DNA of 64,000 nt, taken from CAVQLX01 sp963811605 (GTDB lineage Bacteria; Desulfobacterota; Binatia; DP-6). Below are positions 48,766 through 57,039 of this stretch, piece after piece (the stretch's first letter is position 1; every line of letters begins with the position of its first letter). The stretch spans positions 1 to 64,000 of the forward strand of contig CAWESA010000011.1 of the NCBI GenBank assembly GCA_963811605.1. The letters run 5' to 3'. The notes under the pieces are model-generated. The model was not told where the DNA came from. It saw only the letters and a program-made list of their open reading frames with translations, and ran no database searches. A program made the position numbers and the translations under genes.

Positions 48766-51700
48766 TGGTCGAGCGCGTCATCGAATTCAGCGCCAGGAAC
48801 CGGGTGCTGGTGCTGCTGCTCACGGGCGCGGCACTGCTGGGCGCCGTGTGGTGCATCCGGCGCATCCCGCTGGACGCCATCCCCGACCTCTCCGACACCC
48901 AGGTGATCGTCTTCTCGCGCTGGGACCGCAGCCCCGACGTCATCGAGGACCAGGTCACCTATCCGATCGTGACGGCGCTGCTGGGGGCGCCGAACGTGAA
49001 GGCCATCCGTGCCTTCTCGGACTTCGGCTACAGCTACGTCTACGTCATCTTCCAGGACGGCACCGACCTCTACTGGGCGCGCTCGCGCGTCCTCGAGTAC
49101 CTGAGCAAGATCACGGCGCGCCTGCCGCCGGGCGTGCAGACGGAGCTGGGCCCCGACGCCACCAGCGTCGGCTGGGTGTTCCAGTACGCGCTCGTCGACG
49201 AGACCGGGCACCACGACCTGGCGAGCCTCCGCAGCCTGCAGGACTGGTACCTGCGCTACCACCTCCAGGCGGTACCCGGCGTCGCCGAGATCGCGGCGGT
49301 CGGCGGCTTCGTCAAGCAGTACCAGGTGACCGTCGACCCGAACCGCCTGCTCGCCTACGGCATCCCGCTGACGCACGTGATCGACGCGGTTCGCAGGGGC
49401 AACGCCGAGACCGGCGGCCGCCTGCTCGAGTTCTCGGGCGCGGAGTACATGGTGCGAGGACGCGGGTACGTCAAGTCGGCCGACGACATCGAGCGCATCG
49501 TCGTCAAGACCGACCCGGCCAGCGGCACGCCGATCCTGGTGCGCCAGGTCGCCCGGGTCACGCTCGGTCCCGACATCCGCCGCGGCGTCGCCGACCTCGA
49601 CGGCGAGGGCGACACGGTGGGCGGTATCGTGGTCATGCGGCAGGGCGAGAACGCGCTGGCCGTGATCGAGCGCGTGCGCACGAAGCTGGCCGAGCTCGAA
49701 CCGACCCTACCGCCCGGCGTGCAGATCGTCACCACCTACGACCGCTCGGACCTGATCCACCGTGCCATCGACACCCTCCTGCACGCGCTGCGCGAGGAGA
49801 TGGTGATCGTCAGCATCGTCATCCTGATCTTCCTGTGGCACGTGCCCTCCGCGCTGATCCCGATCGTCACTCTGCCGGCGTCGGTGCTGCTGGCATTCAT
49901 CCCGCTCTACTTCATGGGCGTCAGCTCGAACATCATGTCGCTCGCCGGCATCGCCATCTCGATCGGCGTGCTGGTCGACGGCGGGATCGTCGAGGTGGAG
50001 AACGCGTATACCCGGCTGCACGAGTGGATCGCCGGCGGCCGCCGGGGCGACTTCCACGAGGTGCGGCTGCGGGCGCTCAAGGAGGTGGGACCGGCGGTCT
50101 TCTTCTCGCTCCTCGTGATCGCCGTCGCCTTCCTCCCCGTGTTCACCCTGGTCGACCAGGAGGGGCGCCTCTTCAAGCCGCTCGCGTACTCGAAGAACCT
50201 GACCATGGCGATGGCCGCGGTCCTCGCCATCACGCTCGACCCGGCGCTGCGCATGCTCTTCACCCGCATGGACCCGTTCACGTTCCGGCCGCGGTTCGTC
50301 GCGCGCTTCGTGAACACGGTCGCGGTCGGGCGCTACCACGCCGAGCAGCGGCACCCCATCAGCCGCCTGCTCTTCGCGGTCTACGAGCCGGTGTGCCGCT
50401 TCGTTCTCCGGCACCGCATCGCGACCCTCGCGGGGGCGCTGCTGCTCGTCGCCTCGACCGCACCGCTCTTCCTCCGGCTGGGCTCGGAGTTCATGCCGCC
50501 GCTCGACGAGGGCGCCTTCCTCTACATGCCGACGGCGCTTCCGGGGATGTCGGTCACCGAAGCGCAGCGCATCCTCCAGGTGCAGGACGAGGTCCTGCGC
50601 GGCTTCCCCGAGGTGGAGCGCGTGTTCGGCAAGGCCGGCCGCGCCACCACCCCGACCGACCCGGCGCCGTTCTCGATGGTGGAGACGACGGTGCTGCTGA
50701 AGCCCGAGGCCGCCTGGCGGCCGGTGAAGCGCTGGTACTCCGACTATCCCGGGCCGCTGCGCTGGCTCCTCTCGATCGGGCTGCCCGAGCACGTCACGGT
50801 CGACGAGCTACGCGACGAGATGGACGCGGCGCTGCGGTTTCCCGGCATTCCGAACATCTGGACCATGCCGATTCGCAACCGGATCGACATGCTGTCGACC
50901 GGCGTGCGCACGCCGATCGGGATCAAGATCCTCGGCCCCGACCTGAAGGTCGTGCAGCACATCGGCGAGCAGATCGAGGGCATCGTGCGCGGCGTCCCGG
51001 GCACGCGCACGGTGCTCGCCGAGCGCACCGCGGGCGGCTACTACCTGGACTTCGTCCTGCGGCGCGATGCGCTCGCGCGCTACGGGCTCTCGGTCGAGGA
51101 CGCGCAGACGATCGTCACGTCGGCGATCGGCGGCGAGACCGTCACCACGACGGTGGAGGGACGCGAGCGCTACGGCGTCAACGTTCGCTACGGGCGCGAG
51201 TTTCGCGACAACGTGCCGGCGCTGCGCCGCGTCCTGGTGCCCACGCCGTCGGGCGCGCAGGTGCCGATGGCGCAGCTCGCCGACATCCAGCTGCTCGAAG
51301 GGCCGTCCATGATTCGCGACGAGAACGGGCAGCTCGCCGGCTACGTCTTCGTCGACATGGGGGGCCGCGACGTCGGCGGCTACGTCCAGGAGGCCAAGGC
51401 GAGACTGCAGGAGCGGCTCGATCTGCCGACCGGCTACACCCTGGTGTGGAGCGGGCAGTACGAGAACCTCGCCCGGGTGCGAGAGCGCCTGAAGGTCGTG
51501 ATCCCGCTGACCCTCGCGCTGATCGCGCTCCTGCTCTACCTCAACACGCAGTCGGGCGTGAAGACCGCCATCGTGCTCCTCGCCGTGCCGTTCTCGCTCG
51601 TCGGCGCGGTGTGGCTCCTGTGGGGACTCGGCTACAACCTGTCGATCGCGGTCTGGGTGGGCATGATCGCGCTGATGGGCCTCGACGCGGAGACGGGCGT

Positions 51701-52013
51701 CTTCATGCTCCTCTTCCTGGACCTGGCGTACGAGGCACGGGTGCGCGCGGGACGCATGCAGACCGAGGCGGACCTGGAGGAGGCGATCGTGCACGGGGCG
51801 GTGAAGCGGGTGCGGCCGAAGATGATGACCGTGGTGGCCGCGTTCATGGGGCTGCTGCCGATCATGTGGTCCGCGGGCGCCGGCGCCGACGTGATGAAGC
51901 GCATCGCCGCACCCATGGTGGGCGGCCTCGCGACGAGCTTCCTGCTGGAGCTGCTCGTGTACCCCGTGCTGTACGCGATGTGGAAGCGGCGCTCTCTCCA
52001 CACCGCTGGCTGA
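48765..52013 (+). CDS. Heavy-metal RND efflux pump, CusA/CzcA family
   Basis: A 1082-residue inner membrane proton/metal antiporter with twelve predicted helices. It opens MVERVIEFSARNRVLVLLLT, then the family motif PLDAIPDLSDTQVIVFSRW, GFVKQYQVTVDPNRLLAYGI, and the TM4 segment IAISIGVLVDGGIVEVENAY with the proton-relay Asp. Later TM motifs MIALMGLDAETGVFMLLFLD and KMMTVVAAFMGLLPIMWSAG are conserved. Closest in pattern to CusA (Cu/Ag) rather than CzcA, but VDGGIVEVENAY differs from the usual VDAAIVMIENAH. The start overlaps the adaptor stop by one base (TGATG). Confidence 0.93.
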   Translation: MVERVIEFSARNRVLVLLLTGAALLGAVWCIRRIPLDAIPDLSDTQVIVFSRWDRSPDVIEDQVTYPIVTALLGAPNVKAIRAFSDFGYSYVYVIFQDGTDLYWARSRVLEYLSKITARLPPGVQTELGPDATSVGWVFQYALVDETGHHDLASLRSLQDWYLRYHLQAVPGVAEIAAVGGFVKQYQVTVDPNRLLAYGIPLTHVIDAVRRGNAETGGRLLEFSGAEYMVRGRGYVKSADDIERIVVKTDPASGTPILVRQVARVTLGPDIRRGVADLDGEGDTVGGIVVMRQGENALAVIERVRTKLAELEPTLPPGVQIVTTYDRSDLIHRAIDTLLHALREEMVIVSIVILIFLWHVPSALIPIVTLPASVLLAFIPLYFMGVSSNIMSLAGIAISIGVLVDGGIVEVENAYTRLHEWIAGGRRGDFHEVRLRALKEVGPAVFFSLLVIAVAFLPVFTLVDQEGRLFKPLAYSKNLTMAMAAVLAITLDPALRMLFTRMDPFTFRPRFVARFVNTVAVGRYHAEQRHPISRLLFAVYEPVCRFVLRHRIATLAGALLLVASTAPLFLRLGSEFMPPLDEGAFLYMPTALPGMSVTEAQRILQVQDEVLRGFPEVERVFGKAGRATTPTDPAPFSMVETTVLLKPEAAWRPVKRWYSDYPGPLRWLLSIGLPEHVTVDELRDEMDAALRFPGIPNIWTMPIRNRIDMLSTGVRTPIGIKILGPDLKVVQHIGEQIEGIVRGVPGTRTVLAERTAGGYYLDFVLRRDALARYGLSVEDAQTIVTSAIGGETVTTTVEGRERYGVNVRYGREFRDNVPALRRVLVPTPSGAQVPMAQLADIQLLEGPSMIRDENGQLAGYVFVDMGGRDVGGYVQEAKARLQERLDLPTGYTLVWSGQYENLARVRERLKVVIPLTLALIALLLYLNTQSGVKTAIVLLAVPFSLVGAVWLLWGLGYNLSIAVWVGMIALMGLDAETGVFMLLFLDLAYEARVRAGRMQTEADLEEAIVHGAVKRVRPKMMTVVAAFMGLLPIMWSAGAGADVMKRIAAPMVGGLATSFLLELLVYPVLYAMWKRRSLHTAG

Positions 52014-52133
52014 ATCCCTCGCTCGGGATGGAGCATGGTCGCGACCAACGGCCTGTCGACAGCCCGCCCTCGGCCCGCGCCATCATTGTGCCCGCCGCAG
52101 CGCGGGTGATAGGCGGGGGGTCGGAGAAGCGAA

Positions 52134-53159
52134 ATGGCTGCGATCACAGCTCGGCGCATCCTCGACGTCGGCATGGGATTCTGGCCGGCGAAGGTTCTGC
52201 TCTCGGCGGTCGAGGTCGGCGTCTTCTCGGCGCTCGGCACCTCGGCGAAGACGGCCGAGGAGCTCCGTGCCGAGACCGGGCTTCATCCGCGCGCGATACC
52301 GGACTTTCCGGATGCGCTCGTCGCGCTCGGGTTCCTCGAGCGCGACGGCGACGGGGCGACGGCACGCTATCGCAACACGGCGGAGACCGGCGCCTTCCTG
52401 GACCGGCGAAGCCCGCGTTACGTCGGCGGCTTCCTCGAGATGGCGAACGCCCGCCTCTACCCGTTCTGGGGTGACCTGACCGAAGGCCTCCGGAGCGGCA
52501 AGCCACAGAACGAGCTCAAGCGGACCGGCGCATCGATGTTCGACGAGCTCTACCGCGACCCCGCACGCCTGGAGCAGTTCATGGACGCGATGAGCGGCAT
52601 CTCGGCGGACAATTTCTCGGCCTTCGCCGCGAGGTTCGATTTCTCCGGATATCGCACGCTCTGCGACCTCGGCGGCGCCACCGGGCAGCTCTCGTGCCTC
52701 GTCGCGGCACGCCATCCCCATCTGCGCTGCACCACGCTGGATCTCCCCGTCGTGGTCCCGATCGCCGAGCGCCGGATCGCGGCCGAAGGCCTCGAGGACC
52801 GGGTGACGGCGCGCGGAATCGACTTCTTCGCCGACCCGCTCCCCGCGGCGGACGTGATCACGATGGGCATGATCCTGCACGACTGGAACCTCGAGAAGAA
52901 GCTCCACCTGATCCGCGCGGCGTACGCGGCGCTCCGGCCGGGCGGAGCGTTCGTCGCGATCGAGCATCTCATCGATGACGCCCGCCGCGAGAACGCCTTC
53001 GGGCTGATGATGTCGCTCAACATGCTGATCGAGTTCGGCGATGCCTTCGACTTCACCGGCGCCGACTTCGCCGGCTGGTGTACGCAGGTGGGCTTCGGCG
53101 AGACGCGCGTCATCCCTCTCACGCCGACGGCCAGCGCGGCGGTCGCGTACAAACGGTAG
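52134..53159 (+). CDS. SAM-dependent O-methyltransferase (COMT/HIOMT-like)
   Basis: A 341-residue small-molecule O-methyltransferase. The N-terminal dimerisation/winged HTH domain is WPAKVLLSAVEVGVFSAL with ALVALGFLERDGD. The SAM site starts at LCDLGGATGQLSCLVAARHP; TLDLPVVVPIA is the acidic loop region. The catalytic-type MILHDWNLEKKLHLI shows the conserved HDW. The C terminus (GFGETRVIPLTPTASAAVAY) is typical. It methylates a hydroxyl on an aromatic or polyketide-like substrate that is unknown. It stands alone after the efflux operon. Confidence 0.9.
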   Translation: MAAITARRILDVGMGFWPAKVLLSAVEVGVFSALGTSAKTAEELRAETGLHPRAIPDFPDALVALGFLERDGDGATARYRNTAETGAFLDRRSPRYVGGFLEMANARLYPFWGDLTEGLRSGKPQNELKRTGASMFDELYRDPARLEQFMDAMSGISADNFSAFAARFDFSGYRTLCDLGGATGQLSCLVAARHPHLRCTTLDLPVVVPIAERRIAAEGLEDRVTARGIDFFADPLPAADVITMGMILHDWNLEKKLHLIRAAYAALRPGGAFVAIEHLIDDARRENAFGLMMSLNMLIEFGDAFDFTGADFAGWCTQVGFGETRVIPLTPTASAAVAYKR

Positions 53160-53255
53160 GGCCCCCGAAGGCCCGGTTCGGGCCGTGCGGCGGGCACGGT
53201 CGCACCGCGGCCGGGAGGCGTCCGGTCGCCGCCAGGTGGGCGAGGAGCGCCCGCC

Positions 53256-53717
53256 TCAGCAGCAGCCGGGCCGGCCGGGCTCCCCGGCGGCCGCCTCCGT
53301 CTGCTGACCGAGAAACTCCCGGAGCTGCGGGTCCGCGGCCGTCTCGACGTCGGCATCGGCGAGGAGCGTGTACTTCTCCCACGGCAACCCGTCGGCGTCG
53401 CGCACCCAGAACTTGTCGGCCTTGGCGTAGCAGCAGGTCGTGCCCTTCTGCTCCAGCAGGTCGAGCTGCTCGTGCTTGGTTCGCACCAGCTCGGACGCCA
53501 CATCCCCCGTGCTCGGGTACCGGATGCCGAGGTGGCTGACGGTGCCCGGCTCGCCGCCCGTGTTGAGCGACAGGATCACCGGCGGGTCGACCAGTTCGAA
53601 CTTGGCATAGTCGTGGCGGACCTTGGCCGGCTCCTGGCCGAGCAGCTTGCAGTAGTGGGCGACGGCGACGTCGAGGTCCTCGACGTAGAGTGCGACGTGA
53701 AACGTGTTGTGAGCCAT
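53256..53717 (-). CDS. arsI: ArsI/CadI-type VOC protein (organoarsenical C-As lyase)
   Basis: A 153-residue glyoxalase-fold protein starting at ATG 53717 after AGGAGGG. It opens FHVALYVEDLDVAVAHYCKL, VPPVILSLN-like beta strand DPPVILSLNTGG, HLGIRYPSTGDV, then the vicinal pair TTCCYAKADKFWV. ArsI enzymes cleave the carbon-arsenic bond of trivalent methyl- and aromatic arsenicals with Fe(II) and O2, using this Cys pair plus His and Glu ligands. A further PGCC lies at the C terminus. It is divergent from arsR and shares its operator. CadI-type annotation is an alternative name for the same family. Confidence 0.88.
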   Translation of the reverse strand: MAHNTFHVALYVEDLDVAVAHYCKLLGQEPAKVRHDYAKFELVDPPVILSLNTGGEPGTVSHLGIRYPSTGDVASELVRTKHEQLDLLEQKGTTCCYAKADKFWVRDADGLPWEKYTLLADADVETAADPQLREFLGQQTEAAAGEPGRPGCC

Positions 53718-53741
53718 GGGCAACCCTCCTGTATTGATGCT

Positions 53742-53795
53742 TGTCGATGGTATTGACGAAACATGGACTTCTGTCAATATCGACCAATGTCGATA
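53742..53795. promoter_or_regulatory. Overlapping divergent promoters and ArsR operator half-sites
   Basis: This spacer holds the perfect palindrome TATCGAC-CAAT-GTCGATA (53778-53795) and the inverted pair TATTGAC (53751) / GTCAATA (53773), plus TGTCGAT at 53742. For arsR a -35 TTGACG (53753) and -10 AATATC (53776) are 17 bases apart. For arsI, on the other strand, TTGACA and AATACC are also 17 apart. The two promoters overlap, so one ArsR dimer pair could repress both. Promoter strength is inferred only. Confidence 0.65.
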
Positions 53796-53807
53796 AAAGG
53801 CACGGGC

Positions 53808-54155
53808 GTGGGATGCTGTGCGCCGATCCTCCGTAGCCGCATGCGCGATCAGGATGCAGAGGAGGTGGCGCGCGCCTTCAAGGCCATCGCCGATCCGGCG
53901 CGCCTGCGGCTGCTGAGCTTCATCGCCGCGCAGCCGGGGGCGGAAGCGTGCGTGTGCCACCTGGTTGCTCCGGTCGGCCTCGCGCAGCCGACGGTCAGTC
54001 ACCACCTGAAGGTCCTCACCGCGGCGGGCGTGCTGGAGCGCGAGCGGCGCGGGACGTGGATGTTCTACCGGCTCGTGCCCGCACGGGTGGAAGCGCTCCG
54101 CCAGGCGCTCGCCCTGCCGGACGAGAAGCCGCTGCGGCGCCGGCGCTCCGCATGA
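53808..54155 (+). CDS. arsR: ArsR-family arsenic-responsive repressor
   Basis: A 115-residue winged HTH repressor. GTG 53808 is chosen as start because AAAAGG lies at the right distance and the apparent -10 box is at 53776, which puts upstream ATGs at 53763 and 53787 before the transcription start. The N terminus has CCAP, then ARAFKAIADPARLRLLSFIA, the metal site CVCHL, the recognition helix GLAQPTVSHHLKVLTAAGVL and wing RRGTWMFYRL. As(III) binding to Cys pairs would release DNA. The stop overlaps the acr3 start (ATGA), making arsR-acr3-arsC a coupled operon. Confidence 0.92.
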   Translation: MGCCAPILRSRMRDQDAEEVARAFKAIADPARLRLLSFIAAQPGAEACVCHLVAPVGLAQPTVSHHLKVLTAAGVLERERRGTWMFYRLVPARVEALRQALALPDEKPLRRRRSA

Positions 54156-55306
54156 GCCACGCGCGCCCGCTGGCCCCGGTGCTGGACCCGGCACCGGTGA
54201 CGAAGCGATTGCCCACGCTCGATCGGCTCCTCCCCCTCTGGATCGCCATCGCCATGGGCGCCGGGCTCGCCCTCGGCCGCCTGTGGCCCGATCTGGGGCG
54301 CCTCCTCGCCCGGGTCGAGGTGGCCGGCGTCTCGCTGCCGATCGCCTTCGGGCTGCTGGTGATGATGTACCCGGTGCTCGCCAAGGTCCGGTACGACCGG
54401 TTGGACAGCGTCACCGGCGATCGCCGGCTGCTGGTGCCGTCGCTCGTGCTCAACTGGCTCATCGGGCCGGCCGTGATGTTCGCCCTGGCCTGGATCTTTC
54501 TTCCCGACCTGCCCGCGTACCGCACCGGGTTGGTCATCGTCGGCCTCGCCCGGTGCATCGCCATGGTCATCATCTGGAACGACCTGGCCGGTGGCGACCG
54601 GGAGGCCGCTGCGGTCCTGGTCGCCCTCAACTCGATCTTCCAGGTCCTCGCCTTCGGTCTGCTCGGCTACTTCTACCTGGAGGCGCTCCCCGGGTGGCTC
54701 GGGCTATCCACCGCCCACCTGGAGGTGCCGACCTGGTCGATCGTGCGCAGCGTGCTGATCTTCCTCGGCATCCCCCTGCTCGCCGGCTTCCTCACGCGGC
54801 GGATCGGGGAGCGGCGGAAGGGTCGCACCTGGTACGAGGCCATCCTGCTGCCGCGCCTCGGCCCGTTCGCGCTCTACGGGCTGCTCTTCACCATCGTCGT
54901 CCTGTTCGCGCTGCAGGGCGACGCCATCCTCGCGCGGCCGCTCGACGTGGCGCGCATCGCGCTGCCCCTGCTGGCCTACTTCACCATCATGTGGACCGGC
55001 TCCATGGCCCTCGGCCGCGCCCTGGCGCTGCCCTACCCTCGCGCGGCAACGCTGGCCTTCACCGCGGCGGGCAACAACTTCGAGCTCGCCATCGCGGTCG
55101 CGATCGCGACGTTCGGCGTCACGTCCGGCGAGGCCCTCGCCGGCGTCGTCGGGCCGTTGATCGAGGTGCCGGTGCTCGTCGCGCTGGTCTACGTCGCACT
55201 CGCCGCCCGCCCGCTCTTCCCGCGCGAGCGCATCGGCGCTCGCGTCTCCCGGGATGGCGATGCGCACCGACGGAGGGGCCGGCTGCACGCCTCGGGGGAC
55301 GGGTGA
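54152..55306 (+). CDS. acr3: ACR3 arsenite efflux permease
   Basis: A 384-residue permease with about ten membrane helices. Characteristic segments: LLPLWIAIAMGAGLALGRLW, VMMYPVLAKVRYDRL, LVLNWLIGPAVMFALAWIFL, GLARCIAMVIIWNDLAGGD with the conserved transport cysteine, VALNSIFQVLAFGLLGYFYL, FTAAGNNFELAIAVAIATFG and LAGVVGPLIEVPVLVALVYV. It exports As(III) (as arsenite-glutathione-free oxyanion) driven by the proton motive force. The start and stop overlap arsR and arsC. Confidence 0.94.
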   Translation: MSHARPLAPVLDPAPVTKRLPTLDRLLPLWIAIAMGAGLALGRLWPDLGRLLARVEVAGVSLPIAFGLLVMMYPVLAKVRYDRLDSVTGDRRLLVPSLVLNWLIGPAVMFALAWIFLPDLPAYRTGLVIVGLARCIAMVIIWNDLAGGDREAAAVLVALNSIFQVLAFGLLGYFYLEALPGWLGLSTAHLEVPTWSIVRSVLIFLGIPLLAGFLTRRIGERRKGRTWYEAILLPRLGPFALYGLLFTIVVLFALQGDAILARPLDVARIALPLLAYFTIMWTGSMALGRALALPYPRAATLAFTAAGNNFELAIAVAIATFGVTSGEALAGVVGPLIEVPVLVALVYVALAARPLFPRERIGARVSRDGDAHRRRGRLHASGDG

Positions 55307-55311
55307 ACACC

Positions 55312-55716
55312 ATGCGCACCATCATCTTCGCGTGTGTCCACAACGCCGGGCGCTCGCAGATGGCGGCGGCGTTCTTCAACCAGCTGGCCGATCCCGGGAA
55401 GGCGCGGGCGGTGTCCGCCGGGACGGAGCCCGCCGCCCGGGTGCACCCGGAAGTCGTTGCCGCGATGGCGGAGGTCGGACTCGACCTGCGAGACGCGACC
55501 CCGCAGCTGCTGACCCCCGCCATGCTGGCGGGCGCCGACCTGCTGGTCACCATGGGATGCGGCGAGAGCTGTCCGGTCGCTCCGGAGCTGCGGCGGCGCG
55601 ACTGGCCTCTCCAGGACCCGAAGGGGCGAGCCGCGGACGTCGTGCGCGGTATCCGCGATGCCGTCCACGCGCGGGTGAAGGCCCTCGTCACCGAGGAGGG
55701 CTGGGCGCGTCCGTGA
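55312..55716 (+). CDS. arsC: Arsenate reductase, low-molecular-weight phosphatase type
   Basis: A 134-residue protein. The P-loop CVHNAGRSQMAAAFF carries the nucleophile Cys and Arg of the low-molecular-weight phosphatase fold. Further Cys residues are in MGCGESCP, so an intramolecular thiol relay is possible (the thioredoxin-coupled type), and WPLQDPKG holds the general acid Asp. It reduces As(V) to As(III), which ACR3 exports. GTG 55303, overlapping the acr3 stop, is an alternative start; ATG 55312 is nine bases further. Confidence 0.9.
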   Translation: MRTIIFACVHNAGRSQMAAAFFNQLADPGKARAVSAGTEPAARVHPEVVAAMAEVGLDLRDATPQLLTPAMLAGADLLVTMGCGESCPVAPELRRRDWPLQDPKGRAADVVRGIRDAVHARVKALVTEEGWARP

Positions 55717-55737
55717 CGCCGAGGCCCGCGGCCCGGC

Positions 55738-55880
55738 TCACCCCAGGGCACGGTAGAACACGGTCGTGCTGCACGGCTCACCACGCGGCATCAAGGCGTA
55801 TCCGGGGATCACGCCGACGCGCTGCCAGCCCAGACGCTGCTACAGCCGCTCGGCGTCGCCGCCGGTGACGGTGGCGTCGT
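55738..55880 (-). pseudogene. C-terminal remnant of a GNAT acetyltransferase
   Basis: The minus strand reads GGDAERL, an amber stop (55840-55842), then QRLGWQRVGVIPGYALMPRG, CSTTVFYRALG and a stop at 55738. The ERLYxRLGWxRVGVIPxYA block is the C-terminal part of a GNAT protein; the amber codon is where tyrosine is expected. No N-terminal half is present upstream. It is a decayed gene at the end of the arsenic operon. Confidence 0.6.
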
Positions 55881-55885
55881 GCCCC

Positions 55886-56023
55886 TCAGGTGGCACCGGC
55901 GCCGCGTCGTCCCCTGCGCCGCCGCCTGCGCTTGGGCCGGGTGTCGGCCTGCATGGCGGCCGCCACGAGCAGCGCGAGCACGAAGAGCAAGATCGACGTC
56001 CAGATGCGGATCGAAGGCTCCAC
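55886..56023 (-). CDS. 45-residue single-pass membrane protein
   Basis: GTG 56023 starts VEPSIRIWTSILLFVLALLV, then AAAMQADTRPKRRRRRRG and a short tail. One hydrophobic helix is followed by an Arg-rich cytoplasmic tail, so a membrane microprotein is plausible. The ribosome site is weak. The function is unknown. It could equally be a fortuitous frame; the clear TM-plus-basic pattern is the only support. Confidence 0.35.
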   Translation of the reverse strand: MEPSIRIWTSILLFVLALLVAAAMQADTRPKRRRRRRGRRGAGAT

Positions 56024-56065
56024 GGGACCTACGCTCGCCCCGGCAGACGGATCCCCGCCGGGACC

Positions 56066-56788
56066 CTAGTGAGGAGGCAACCAGGATCGGGTGAAAAGCG
56101 AAGCGATCACGACGGCGGACAGACCGAAGGTCTTGACCGCGGCCGGTAGCAACACCACGGGCACCTGCGCCTCGGCCAGCAGCGAGCGCGGCGACAGGGA
56201 ATGCTGACAGCCATGAGCGCCGGACGCGGCCCTCGGGACCCAGCGCGCCACATCCTCGCGATACGCCCGGTAGGCCGCCCCGTAGGACGTGCGGAGCCTG
56301 GCTTCCTCGTGGCGGATCACCGCGGCATAGAACGCGGCGCACCACAGCACGGTCACGGGCACCGCCCACCAGCAACCGAACGCCGTGACGGCGCCCACGA
56401 TCACGCAGGTATTCGCACAGTAGATCGGATTGCGAAGAAACCGATAGGGGCCGCACGTGGTGAGCGACATGCGGACGGGAAGGCGATAGCCCAGATGAAT
56501 CTGGGCCCAGATCCGCCCGCTCCACCCGATCACCACGAGACCGCCGCCCACCAGCCACGCCGCGGCGGTCGGAGACGCGACCGGGGGGAGAAAGAGCGAG
56601 GCGAGCGCGAGCGGAACGATGAACGCGAGCGCACGAGCATCGTAGGCCAGGCGGCACAGCGACGGAGGAGCGAAGCCAGGTGGGCGGTCCCTGGCTGGCT
56701 TGCTTCCCGGCGGCGTTCGGGGGCCGCCCTGGTAGCTCGTGACGGGCGTGGTGCCGGGCGCTCCCGGCGGCGGCGTGGCGCTGATCAC
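56066..56788 (-). CDS. Isoprenylcysteine methyltransferase-like (ICMT/PEMT) membrane protein
   Basis: A 240-residue integral membrane protein starting at GTG 56788. Helices include LAFIVPLALASLFLPPVAS and AAWLVGGGLVVIGWSGRIWA. The SAM-binding core is LTTCGPYRFLRNPIYCANTC, with the GPY..RNP motif of the ICMT/PEMT family, followed by VTVLWCAAFYAAVIRHEEAR and LRTSYGAAYRAYREDVARWV. Bacterial members methylate unknown small hydrophobic or thiol substrates. The C-terminal helix VVLLPAAVKTFGLSAVVIAS adds a final membrane pass not always present. The start is uncertain. Confidence 0.8.
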   Translation of the reverse strand: MISATPPPGAPGTTPVTSYQGGPRTPPGSKPARDRPPGFAPPSLCRLAYDARALAFIVPLALASLFLPPVASPTAAAWLVGGGLVVIGWSGRIWAQIHLGYRLPVRMSLTTCGPYRFLRNPIYCANTCVIVGAVTAFGCWWAVPVTVLWCAAFYAAVIRHEEARLRTSYGAAYRAYREDVARWVPRAASGAHGCQHSLSPRSLLAEAQVPVVLLPAAVKTFGLSAVVIASLFTRSWLPPH

Positions 56789-57039
56789 TCGCCGGACCGC
56801 AACGTGATCTGGCCAAACGCTGGATGGTCCAGCGGCACCGCTGCCAGCGCCGCGAGCACATCGATCACGATCGTTTGCACGTGAAGGTGAGTTCCCTGGT
56901 CGCCCGCTAGACCACCGGCGGCGATCACTACCGCAAGCTTCGTGACGTGATCGTGAAGCGACGGGGGTCACGGCCCCGGCGGGGCGCATGCGGGCGACTT
57001 CACGCCCCCTTCACGATCCTGGCGATACCGTGACGGCGC
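56789..57039. other. Intergenic region between divergent genes
   Basis: About 250 bases between the methyltransferase start and the phosphoesterase start. It contains short imperfect inverted repeats built on GTGATCGTG/CACGATCAC (56845-56975) and presumably both promoters. No gene is supported. Confidence 0.35.

Noticed and set aside
53763..53807. Upstream ATG starts (53763, 53787) for arsR
   Set aside because: They lie before or at the inferred transcription start and inside the operator palindrome, and have no ribosome site; GTG 53808 has one.
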